A stretch of 37,007 nucleotides of DNA, taken from the IMG/VR virus record IMGVR_UViG_3300005264_000759, positions 1-37,007 of that record; one strand, 5' to 3'. The position numbers and the translations under genes are program-made. Of the stretch, positions 15,227-23,023 are shown piece after piece. Below the pieces are notes generated by a model that worked only from the letters and a program-made list of their open reading frames with translations, made no database searches and had not been told where the DNA came from. The stretch comes from a virus. The number at the start of each line of letters is the position of its first letter. Position 1 is the first letter of the stretch.

Positions 15227-16154
15227 AAGTATGACGTACTTTCATTTCTCTGGAAAAAATATCGTAACTTACAATGATAAAATTTCAATTCAACATCCCT
15301 TGAAAACCGATTTTAATTTGTTCGTAAAAGCAAATGATTTATATAAAATTATTTCAAAATTGCCAGCAGATAAAATCACTCTTGCTCGAAAGGAAGATAA
15401 ATTAAATGTTCGGTGCAAAACATTAAACGCAAACCTTTCCATTATTGACGATCCTGAAGTAAAGACAAGAATAGCAACCGTAGATATGTCTTTAAAGAAA
15501 GCAAAGTGGAAAAAATTACCCAGTAATTTCAATGAGAGTATTTCTCTTTGTGCTTTTTCAGCTTCTAAACAAGAATCGGATCAAACATTGTCTTGTGTTT
15601 ATATTAATGAAATGGATTGTATTGCTTCTGATAATAGTAGAATTGCACATTCAATTTTAACCGAAGCTATGCAAAATATGTTAATTAAAGCTTCTGAAGT
15701 ACATAGCTTAATAGCTATTAAACCAACTAAATACTATACTTCAAAAGCATGGCTACATTTTAAAAATGAGGATAATTGCATTTTCTCTATTCGTAAAATT
15801 GAAGGGGACTTTCCAGACTACTTTCAGTTTTTTGATTTTGAGGGAACAGAAATTAATTTACCTAAAGATATTCTTACGGGAATAGATATTACTTCTATAT
15901 TGGCAGATCAATTAGATCCATTTATAACTATTAAAATCTCGAATGATAGTTGTATTATATCTGGAAAATCAGAAGCTGGAAAAGTTCAACATAAATCTAA
16001 AATAGATTATACAGGAAAAGAAATATCATTTGAAATAAATCCAGACTTTATTAGAGAAATGATGTCCCATTCTTCTTCCATTGTTATTTCTAAAGAAAGA
16101 GCAAAACTTCAAACTGACAGTGATTTTTCTCTTGTAACTTCTCTTTATGTCTAA
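15156..16154 (+). CDS. dnaN: DNA polymerase sliding clamp (DnaN-like)
   Basis: 332 residues, close to cellular beta clamp (about 366). AAGGAG at 15143-15148 fixes the start. Recognisable segments are LNALEKVKPGI at the N-terminus, LFVKANDLYKIISKLP, IASDNSRIAHSI (like the conserved ATD..RL region) and KIEGDFPDYFQFF. It should encircle DNA as a dimer and tether the polymerase encoded two genes downstream, after loading by the ATPase at 20505. Divergent, so identified by pattern and neighbours together. Confidence 0.85.
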   Translation: MERKKLLNALEKVKPGIASKEIVESMTYFHFSGKNIVTYNDKISIQHPLKTDFNLFVKANDLYKIISKLPADKITLARKEDKLNVRCKTLNANLSIIDDPEVKTRIATVDMSLKKAKWKKLPSNFNESISLCAFSASKQESDQTLSCVYINEMDCIASDNSRIAHSILTEAMQNMLIKASEVHSLIAIKPTKYYTSKAWLHFKNEDNCIFSIRKIEGDFPDYFQFFDFEGTEINLPKDILTGIDITSILADQLDPFITIKISNDSCIISGKSEAGKVQHKSKIDYTGKEISFEINPDFIREMMSHSSSIVISKERAKLQTDSDFSLVTSLYV

Positions 16155-16163
16155 GGATTAAAA

Positions 16164-16358
16164 ATGAAACCGCCACTTAAATATATTGGAATGAGTTTAA
16201 ATCAAGACTATGTAGATTATCTTGAAAACAAAATAAGCTCAATTAACTCCGTAGTGAAATTTGCTGAAAGATGGAGTAACGAACAAGGGAATGGATTAAC
16301 TGATGGAGAAATTTGCATTTCTGCAATGAAAGATATACGAAGACATTTAAAGGAATAA
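16164..16358 (+). CDS. Hypothetical protein
   Basis: 64 residues between clamp and polymerase, with AAGGA upstream. Mostly helix, ending DGEICISAMKDIRRHLKE. No family recognised. Its stop is one base before the polymerase ATG, so it is translationally linked to the polymerase. Confidence 0.65.
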   Translation: MKPPLKYIGMSLNQDYVDYLENKISSINSVVKFAERWSNEQGNGLTDGEICISAMKDIRRHLKE

Positions 16359-16359
16359 T

Positions 16360-19300
16360 ATGGGATTTTTCACCAGCACTGAGATAGCTAAAAAAGCAAA
16401 TAAGAAAGTTGACATAAACAACCTTGAGCCTGATTGTTTAAAATGCACTTTATATAAACAATGCAAAACTCCCAAGATGAAAGTATCTGGGGAAGGTCGA
16501 AAAAAGATTCTTGTAATATCTGATTCACCCAATTATGAGGAAGATGATTACGGAATTCAATTAGTTGGTGACGAAGGAAAGCTTTTGAAAAAAAACTTTA
16601 AAAAAATAAAACTTTCTTTAAATAAAGATTGCTGGAAAATCAATGCAGTTAATTGCAGAACTCCGAATGCAAAAAAGCCATCTCATAAAGAAATTAAATG
16701 TTGTTTTCCTTATGTGCAAAAAGCAATACTTGAATTAAGACCTAAATTAATATTGCTTCTCGGTGACATTGCAATCACTTCTGTATTTGGAGAGGAATTC
16801 TCAAATAGGAAAATAGATAGATGGCGAGCTTATGAAATTCCTGATGAAAAATTCAAATGTTTTGTCATGTCATTGTATCATCCTTCATATTTATTAAAAA
16901 GAGATAAAGATGCGAACTTAAAATCTGTATTCAAACGAGATGTTAAACGCATTTCTCACTGTTTAAAGCGTACATATGAGAAGCAAACAGATTACGAAAG
17001 CTATGTTACTATTCTAAAAGATTTTAACGCAGTTAAAAGCGTGTTAAAACGAATCATAAAAAGAAAATCTAAAATTGCGTTTGATTATGAAACAACAGGA
17101 TTAAAACCGTATCGTGATGGGCATAAAATTTCAACTATAGGAATTGCTGTTTCAGCTAAAAAAGCATTTGCTTTTCCTTTTAACTACAAATCATATTGGA
17201 CTAAAGAAGAATTTTCACAGATATATAAATTATGGAAAACAATTATACTGGATAAAAAAATCAAAAAGATAATCCATAATTCTAAATTTGAAGATGCCTG
17301 GTCAGCGATTCGGGCTGGCGGAAGAATCAAAAATATCCATTGGGATACTATGATGTCTCAACATATTTTAGATAACCGTAGAGCTTCAATCGGATTAAAA
17401 TTTCAAACATTTGTTCGATATGGAGTAAGACCTTATGATAATGTAATTAAACCTTTTTTAAAATCAAAAAATGGAGAATTTAATACGATAGAAAAAGCTC
17501 CATTTAAAGAACTTCTCATTTACAACGGACTTGATTGTATTTTTTGTTGGATGCTTTATAAAGATCAAACCAGTTATTTACCGAGAATGAAAAACATGTT
17601 CAAAGCATATAAGTTTTTCATGCGTGGATTAAGTACAATGGGAACTATTCAGTTCGGTGGCATCAATGTAGATATGAAGTATTATAAAGAAACCAATAAA
17701 AAATTAAAAAAAGATATACGTAATCTGCAACACAACTTAATCACAGGCAGAGAAGGAACAAAATTCAAAGAGAAGTTTGGCAGAGATATCAAGATCACAT
17801 CAAACCAAGATTTAGGTAAATTGTTCTATGAAATTCTTGGGAAAAACCCAATTTATACAGATGCAGGAAATTACAAAACGGACAAACCCACTCTTGAGAA
17901 ACTAAATCTACCTTTTATAGATAAACTTTTAAAAATGAAACGCCTTGAAAAAGCAAAGGGAACTTATCTTGCTCAGTTTGCTAGAGAAGCATACAAAGGA
18001 GTAATGCATCCATTTTTTGATTTACATATTCCTGTAAGTTACCGTGGATCATCGTCAATGCCAAATTTTCAAAATGTACCAAAACGTGATGCTGAAATTG
18101 CGAAGTTGATTAGAAAGGGAATGGTGCCATCAACAAACTCAGCTATAATTGAAGCTGACTTTTCAGGGGCAGAGGTAATAACGAGCGTGTGTTATCATAA
18201 GGATAAAAATTTCTATAATTATTTGGTCGATCCTTCTACTGATATGCATCGGGATAATGCAACTGACTTGTTACTTCTGCCACATGAAACTCTTGAAAGA
18301 ACTGATTACACCAAAGAACAAAAGAAAAAAGTAAAGATGATTCGATTCTTTGCAAAAAATATGTGGACCTTTGCTCAATTCTACGGGGATTGGTTTGGCT
18401 CATGTGGAAAAAGTTTTTGGGAAAATGTAGTTGATGCTGGATTAGAACTGCCAAGTGGAATGACTTGTAAACAATGGTTAGAAGATAAAGGAATTTATGA
18501 ATTAGGTGAAATTGATAGGGATGGTCCTACGCCCGGCTCATTTCTTGAGCATTGTAAAAATGTTGAAGATAAAATGTGGAATGAACGATTTTCTGGATAC
18601 ACTCAATGGAAATCTGACATAGTTGATTTCTATCAAGAATATGGATACATTGAAACATACTTTGGATTTAGATTTCAAGGTTACATGGATAAAAAACAAT
18701 GCACAAATTTCCCAATTCAAGGGTGTTTACAAGGACACTCAAAAATTTTAACATCAAAAGGGTGGAAAAGAATAGACTCGTTGATAAATAAAAAAGTTAA
18801 AGTGTGGACTGGTTTTGAATGGAAACCTGCAATAGGAGTTGATCGGGGAAAAGCTAAATTAGCAACAGTTCACTTAGAATCTGGGTTAAAACTTGATTGT
18901 GATATTAGACATGAATTTAAAAATGAAAACAATGAATGGGTAAAATTTAAAGATTTAAAAGTGGGTCATTATGTTGCTTTGCCTAAAATTATGAATCGAA
19001 TTACTAATTCCAAAATCAAAATGGATTGGTTTTTTATATTGGGATTTGCAATTGGGGATGGTTGGTTTGGATCAAAAATGATAACTGAAAACAACACAAG
19101 ATATGTTTTACAGATATCTGGAGGAAAGACAAAGTATAACGAATTGGATGAAATGTGTTCTTTTCTTCAATCGTATCATGCAAAAGGATTTACAAAAGCA
19201 AGAGTTAGGCAAACAAAGAAGAATATGCGAGTGTTGCATGTAGAAGGACGTAAAATGGCAGAAAAACTAATATCTTTTGGATATGAATGCAATAAAACTG

Positions 19301-20133
19301 CACATACAAAACACATACCAATATCAATATGGGACGGAACAAAACAGCAGCAGCAGCAATTTATGAATGGATTATGGTTATCTGATGGATCAAGAAAAAG
19401 AAAATCATTACATATGTGTAATTTTAATCTTTTACAGGAAGTGCAGGTATTATTATATGGATTGGGCTATGATTCATTTATACGAAAAACAAAAAATGGG
19501 TGGAAATTAACACCTCAAAATGTGTTGCATAAAACATTCACCAGTAGACTTTTTCCAAGAAAAACATTTGACATGCTAAGAAAAGAAAAAACTATTGCTT
19601 ATGATAAAAATGATAATTCAACGATAACGGATAGAAGAAATATTGCCTCAAACAAAGATGTATCCCAAACAGTTGCAGAACGCATTTTAAATAAATTAAA
19701 TCCTAATTGTGAATTGTATAGATACGATAGAGTAACCAAAATTGATTTAGTTGAAAAAGAAGAAAATACATACACTATGACAGTAAATGACAAACTCCAT
19801 CAATTTGTAGCTGATGGAATTATTTGTAAAAACACATCGTTTCATTTGTTGGTGTACACATTAAGTCAAGTAGAAAAATTTATCAAAAAGCACAAATTAA
19901 GAAGTAAGATGGTGGGCCAGATACATGATTCTATAATTTTAGATGCACGTAAAGATGAAATTTCCTTTTTAGTCAATGGAATAAATACAATCGTACAAGG
20001 ACTACAAGATAAATTTGATTGGTTAATGGTGCCGATGGAAATTGAAGTAGAATTATCTAAATTGAAAGAAGATGGCGGTAGTTTTGCTGAAATGAATGAG
20101 TATTCAATTGCAGAAATTAATAAAATGTATTAA
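16360..20133 (+). CDS. Family A DNA polymerase with UDG-like N-terminus and intein
   Basis: 1257 residues; 887 after removal of the 370-residue intein. Residues about 20-205 resemble a family 4/5 uracil-DNA glycosylase: cysteines of CLKCTLYKQC and NCRTPN suited to a 4Fe-4S cluster, LVGDEGKLL, and LYHPSYLL. Then a 3'-5' exonuclease: FDYETTGL, HNSKFEDAW and YNGLDC. Polymerase motifs: A, ADFSGAEVITS; B, RFFAKNMWTFAQFYGD; C, QIHDSII. SPO1-type phages also fuse a UDG fold to family A polymerase. Whether the UDG-like domain is catalytic is unclear; its motif 1 (SDSPN in place of GEAPG) is altered. Main replicative polymerase. Confidence 0.93.
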   Translation: MGFFTSTEIAKKANKKVDINNLEPDCLKCTLYKQCKTPKMKVSGEGRKKILVISDSPNYEEDDYGIQLVGDEGKLLKKNFKKIKLSLNKDCWKINAVNCRTPNAKKPSHKEIKCCFPYVQKAILELRPKLILLLGDIAITSVFGEEFSNRKIDRWRAYEIPDEKFKCFVMSLYHPSYLLKRDKDANLKSVFKRDVKRISHCLKRTYEKQTDYESYVTILKDFNAVKSVLKRIIKRKSKIAFDYETTGLKPYRDGHKISTIGIAVSAKKAFAFPFNYKSYWTKEEFSQIYKLWKTIILDKKIKKIIHNSKFEDAWSAIRAGGRIKNIHWDTMMSQHILDNRRASIGLKFQTFVRYGVRPYDNVIKPFLKSKNGEFNTIEKAPFKELLIYNGLDCIFCWMLYKDQTSYLPRMKNMFKAYKFFMRGLSTMGTIQFGGINVDMKYYKETNKKLKKDIRNLQHNLITGREGTKFKEKFGRDIKITSNQDLGKLFYEILGKNPIYTDAGNYKTDKPTLEKLNLPFIDKLLKMKRLEKAKGTYLAQFAREAYKGVMHPFFDLHIPVSYRGSSSMPNFQNVPKRDAEIAKLIRKGMVPSTNSAIIEADFSGAEVITSVCYHKDKNFYNYLVDPSTDMHRDNATDLLLLPHETLERTDYTKEQKKKVKMIRFFAKNMWTFAQFYGDWFGSCGKSFWENVVDAGLELPSGMTCKQWLEDKGIYELGEIDRDGPTPGSFLEHCKNVEDKMWNERFSGYTQWKSDIVDFYQEYGYIETYFGFRFQGYMDKKQCTNFPIQGCLQGHSKILTSKGWKRIDSLINKKVKVWTGFEWKPAIGVDRGKAKLATVHLESGLKLDCDIRHEFKNENNEWVKFKDLKVGHYVALPKIMNRITNSKIKMDWFFILGFAIGDGWFGSKMITENNTRYVLQISGGKTKYNELDEMCSFLQSYHAKGFTKARVRQTKKNMRVLHVEGRKMAEKLISFGYECNKTAHTKHIPISIWDGTKQQQQQFMNGLWLSDGSRKRKSLHMCNFNLLQEVQVLLYGLGYDSFIRKTKNGWKLTPQNVLHKTFTSRLFPRKTFDMLRKEKTIAYDKNDNSTITDRRNIASNKDVSQTVAERILNKLNPNCELYRYDRVTKIDLVEKEENTYTMTVNDKLHQFVADGIICKNTSFHLLVYTLSQVEKFIKKHKLRSKMVGQIHDSIILDARKDEISFLVNGINTIVQGLQDKFDWLMVPMEIEVELSKLKEDGGSFAEMNEYSIAEINKMY
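18724..19833 (+). mobile_element. LAGLIDADG intein in the polymerase
   Basis: 370 residues, Cys1 (CLQGHSKILTSKGWKRID) to the final Asn, with Thr at +1. Insertion is in NFPIQG/T between motifs B and C. Block B-like GLKLDCDIRHEF is present. The nuclease core has two LAGLIDADG-type motifs, LGFAIGDGWF and MNGLWLSDGSR. The C-terminal block reads HQFVADGIICKN, so the penultimate residue is Lys instead of the common His. Inteins lacking that His are known and can splice, often more slowly. Confidence 0.93.
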
Positions 20134-20140
20134 AACAAAT

Positions 20141-20193
20141 TATTAATTTATTATTAATTTATTATTGACATTTCAATATTTAGTATGTATAAT
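20141..20193 (+). promoter_or_regulatory. Consensus sigma70 promoter with duplicated UP-like element
   Basis: TTGACA at 20165-20170, 17 bases, TATAAT at 20188-20193: a perfect consensus. The TATTAATTTAT 11-mer occurs twice (20141-20162), as at 11805. Transcription should begin near 20200, which rules out an in-frame start at 20185 for the following gene and supports ATG 20242. Confidence 0.88.
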
Positions 20194-20241
20194 AAATTAT
20201 TATATAAAATAAATATTAAAATTTTAGGGGGTAAAAATAAA

Positions 20242-20508
20242 ATGACGGCATTATTCAGTAAAACAATATCAATAACCATTCCAGTTCAATTAGAAGAGGA
20301 TCTTAAAAAAGAAGCCGGTAAGCTCGGAATTTCTCGTTCAAGATTGATTGGTAATCTTCTACTTGATTGGCAAAAAGATAAAAAAGTCACAATAAATGAT
20401 TGTCTCAATCAAAGAGAAGGATGGTGTATAGAATTTGGAATTGTATGTCAAGCACCCCAATCGGAAGCAGAAACTTGCAGTGATTATTTAAAAGGAAATA
20501 ATTCATGA
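20242..20508 (+). CDS. Ribbon-helix-helix regulator with Cys-containing tail
   Basis: 88 residues. AGGGGG at 20226-20231 and the promoter position support ATG 20242 over an upstream in-frame start. The strand KTISITIPVQ, helix LEEDLKKEAGKLGI and helix SRSRLIGNLLLDWQ match CopG/Arc-like RHH. A tail with four cysteines (DCLNQREGWC, then a later C and TCSDY) follows and may bind metal. First gene behind the strongest promoter, overlapping the clamp loader by ATGA; likely autoregulation is inferred. Confidence 0.7.
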   Translation: MTALFSKTISITIPVQLEEDLKKEAGKLGISRSRLIGNLLLDWQKDKKVTINDCLNQREGWCIEFGIVCQAPQSEAETCSDYLKGNNS

Positions 20509-22466
20509 GTTTGCAAGTACAGTATCGCCCAAAATCATTAAAAACGTTTATTGGAAATGAGGCTGTAGTTGAAAGTTTATCTGCCGTTCTACAAAGAAAA
20601 AATCCTCCATCAGCATTTTTATTTACTGGAATGGGCGGTACTGGGAAGACCACTATAGGACGTATAGTTGCTCGAATGTTAAAATGTAAAAAAACAAGTT
20701 TTAAAGAGTTAAATTCCGCCGATGATAGAGGTATAGATGGAATACGAAAAATTATTAATGAAATGAAATATGTCCCATTAGATGGCGGTAAAAAAGTAAT
20801 GCTCCTTGATGAGGCACACTGTTTTGATCGCAGAACATTAGTATCCACACCAAATGGAAGAAAAAGAATTGATTCTTTAAGTATTGGAGATACTGTTTTT
20901 AATTTAAACGGCACTGACATTATTGAAAAAGTATTTATCAATAAAGTTGCATTAGATAATATTACAAGAATAAATAAGTCTGATGGATCACACACCTTTT
21001 GCTCAAAAGATCATGAGTACTATATTGATGGAGAATGGACAGAAGCAAAAGACTTGACAAACAGATTACTTGTAAAGTATAGTCAACATATGACTAACAT
21101 AAGTTTACAAGGAAATACTAAAAATGAAATGCGAATGGTGCAACAAAACAATAACAAAAAACAGATTTTGCTCCAGAAGTTGTTCTGGAAAATATGCCAG
21201 AAGTTGTGTGAAGAATACAGCTATTTCAGAAGAGAGAAAAGAGAAAATCAGAAAATCTGTTTTAGCACACAGACAAACAGAACAAGGCAAAAAGATGGCA
21301 AAAAATTCTTCAAAAAGGATGAAAAAAAACAATCCAATGAATATGCCAGGTGTGAAAGAGAAAATGATTCAGACACAACGAATAAACGGAACACTTCATG
21401 CTTGGCCAGGAAAACGTGGTGGCAACGGACAATTAACAGAGTCACAGAGATTATTGATGGTTGCATTAGGATGGGAATCGGAAGTTGTTATAAAAACAGC
21501 AGATCATTTGCCTATGCGACAACGACAGGAATGGTGTCGAAAGAAGAAAGTTCCTACCAATTACAAAGTAGATGTAGGGAACAAGAAGTTAAAACTTGCT
21601 ATAGAAATAGACGGGAAGAGTCACAATTCAAAAGTACGAAAAGCTCAGGACAAAAAGAAAGATTCTCTTTTAAAATGGAAAGGGTGGAAAGTGTTGAGAT
21701 TTACAAACAAGGAAGTAATGACAAATCTTTCACAAGTGTTATTGGAGATAAAGAAAGAAATCAAGGCTATGTAGAATTTTACGATCTTCAAATAAAAGAA
21801 AATCACTCTTATATAGCAAATAATAATATGGTTCACAATTGTTTAACCAAACCATCACAAGAAGCGTTATTAAAAGCTCTTGAAGAACCTCCAAAACATA
21901 TCCATTTCATTGTCTGTACAACAAATCCCGAAATGTTAAAACAAACCTTTAAAAGACGATGTCATGCATATGAACTTGAACCTTTAAAAAATTCAGATTT
22001 ACAAAAATTATTAAAAAGAGTTTTACGAAAAGAAGGACGTATAAATGCCGTTTCTTCAGAGGTACGAGACAAAATAAGTGAACTTGCTGATGGTTCAGCA
22101 GGGCAGGCATTAAAATTACTCGACCAAGTAATTGATATGGATAATACTGAAAGAGCAATCAGCACACTTCAATCAGCAGGAACTTCTGAATCCGAAGTAA
22201 TAGATATCTGCCGTACGTTGTGTCATTATAATATGCCTGAAAAAACAAAATGGGTAAAGATTAAAAAAATACTCAAGACATATAACGGCGATGGAGAATC
22301 AGCACGCAGACCTATAGCTGGGTATCTTTCAGCAATATTATTAAATAACGGTGGAGATGACATTGCTTATATGTTGGAAAATTTTACTGAAAAAAACTTC
22401 TTTGATTCTGGCAAAGCTGGATTGGTGTTAGCCTGTTATAAATCGGTATTTATTGGAGAAAATTAA
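20505..22466 (+). CDS. Clamp loader ATPase (DnaX/gp44-like), interrupted by an intein
   Basis: 653 residues; 313 after removal of the intein, close to T4 gp44 (319). It begins LQVQYRPKSLKTFIGNEAVV, typical of clamp loaders; Walker A is GMGGTGKTTIGR; Walker B LLDEAH is cut by the intein just after its His. The sensor/SRC region reads SQEALLKALEEPPKHIHFIVCTTNPEMLKQTFKRRC. It opens the sliding clamp (15156) with ATP and places it on primed DNA. Partner subunits (gp62 or delta type) were not recognised. The same DNA carries a nuclease gene in another frame at 21124-21774. Confidence 0.93.
   Translation: MSLQVQYRPKSLKTFIGNEAVVESLSAVLQRKNPPSAFLFTGMGGTGKTTIGRIVARMLKCKKTSFKELNSADDRGIDGIRKIINEMKYVPLDGGKKVMLLDEAHCFDRRTLVSTPNGRKRIDSLSIGDTVFNLNGTDIIEKVFINKVALDNITRINKSDGSHTFCSKDHEYYIDGEWTEAKDLTNRLLVKYSQHMTNISLQGNTKNEMRMVQQNNNKKQILLQKLFWKICQKLCEEYSYFRREKRENQKICFSTQTNRTRQKDGKKFFKKDEKKQSNEYARCERENDSDTTNKRNTSCLARKTWWQRTINRVTEIIDGCIRMGIGSCYKNSRSFAYATTTGMVSKEESSYQLQSRCREQEVKTCYRNRREESQFKSTKSSGQKERFSFKMERVESVEIYKQGSNDKSFTSVIGDKERNQGYVEFYDLQIKENHSYIANNNMVHNCLTKPSQEALLKALEEPPKHIHFIVCTTNPEMLKQTFKRRCHAYELEPLKNSDLQKLLKRVLRKEGRINAVSSEVRDKISELADGSAGQALKLLDQVIDMDNTERAISTLQSAGTSESEVIDICRTLCHYNMPEKTKWVKIKKILKTYNGDGESARRPIAGYLSAILLNNGGDDIAYMLENFTEKNFFDSGKAGLVLACYKSVFIGEN
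20820..21839 (+). mobile_element. Intein in clamp loader Walker B, hosting an out-of-frame nuclease gene
   Basis: 340 residues in the host frame, Cys1 (CFDRRTLVSTPNGRKRID) to final His-Asn (NNMVHN), Cys at +1 (CLTKPSQEALL). Block B-like SHTFCSKDHEYY and block F-like EFYDLQIKENHSYIANN are present, so splicing looks intact. In this frame the middle (about 200 residues) is polar, Arg/Lys/Ser/Gln-rich and resembles no nuclease. The nuclease is instead encoded in the +1 frame across the same bases, and no stop interrupts the intein frame for its 217 codons. Confidence 0.92.
21124..21774 (+). CDS. Homing endonuclease nested out of frame in the intein
   Basis: 216 residues wholly inside the intein, frame +1 relative to the clamp loader. 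AAGGAA (21109-21114) lies 9 bases before its ATG. The N-terminus has a zinc-finger-like set (CEWC, FCSRSCSGKYA), then basic helices with a KKNNPMNMPGVKEKM segment like NUMOD3 DNA-binding repeats. The C-terminal domain (about 110-205) has VDVGNKKLKLAIEIDGKSHN, then DSLLKWKGWKVLRFTNKEV, the layout of Vsr-like/EDxHD or DUF559-type nucleases. The likely role is spreading the intein to intein-free clamp loader genes. In contrast to usual inteins, the nuclease would be made as a free protein. Confidence 0.82.
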   Translation: MKCEWCNKTITKNRFCSRSCSGKYARSCVKNTAISEERKEKIRKSVLAHRQTEQGKKMAKNSSKRMKKNNPMNMPGVKEKMIQTQRINGTLHAWPGKRGGNGQLTESQRLLMVALGWESEVVIKTADHLPMRQRQEWCRKKKVPTNYKVDVGNKKLKLAIEIDGKSHNSKVRKAQDKKKDSLLKWKGWKVLRFTNKEVMTNLSQVLLEIKKEIKAM

Positions 22467-22467
22467 A

Positions 22468-23013
22468 ATGTCCAAAGCTGTAGAAATGCGAGATTATAAA
22501 CAAGATATAAAAATAAATGAATATGATCTGGAGCAGGAATGGGTAGAGCAAGCCTCTTTGTTCTTATATTATGCTGAAGCTCACGCTGATGCATTACATA
22601 ACAAAGATATCGCTAAATCAAAATTAGAGTATGTTTATGCTGTCATGTACTCAAAGATAAAAGCTAAATGGGAGACATATTTTGAAAATAAGCCCACAGA
22701 GCCAGCGATAAAAGAATTCATCCTGTCACACAAAAAATTTAAAATTGCAGAGAGAAAATATATGAGCGCTTGTCATGAGGCTAATTTAATGTTGGCAGCT
22801 AAGACAGCTTTTGAACATAGAAAATTAGCTTTAAGCAATCTCGCATCTTTAAAAATTGGCGGGTTTTATTCCGAACCAAGAAATAGAGTGCAAGATATTA
22901 AAAATATAAAAGAACGAAAAAAAGCAAATCAGCAAAAGATGCGAAAAAATCAAAAGATGTCATTAAAAAAGAGTGATCGTTGGGCTAAGACCCGTTTAAA
23001 CACTAATAAGTAA
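22468..23013 (+). CDS. Possible UvsY-like recombination mediator
   Basis: 181 residues from ATG 22468, chosen because GGAG at 22455-22458 is 9 bases upstream; an in-frame TTG at 22453 is less likely. All-helical and charged, with a basic Lys/Gln/Met-rich tail. No motif identifies it. Position between clamp loader and SSB/UvsX suggests the mediator that loads recombinase on SSB-coated DNA, but T4 UvsY is shorter (137) and the call is contextual. Confidence 0.45.
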   Translation: MSKAVEMRDYKQDIKINEYDLEQEWVEQASLFLYYAEAHADALHNKDIAKSKLEYVYAVMYSKIKAKWETYFENKPTEPAIKEFILSHKKFKIAERKYMSACHEANLMLAAKTAFEHRKLALSNLASLKIGGFYSEPRNRVQDIKNIKERKKANQQKMRKNQKMSLKKSDRWAKTRLNTNK

Positions 23014-23023
23014 GGAGAAAAGT

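Noticed and set aside
20405-20995. Minus-strand ORF of 196 codons across the regulator and clamp loader start
   Set aside because: Overlaps well-supported genes on the other strand, and no promoter or ribosome site is seen.
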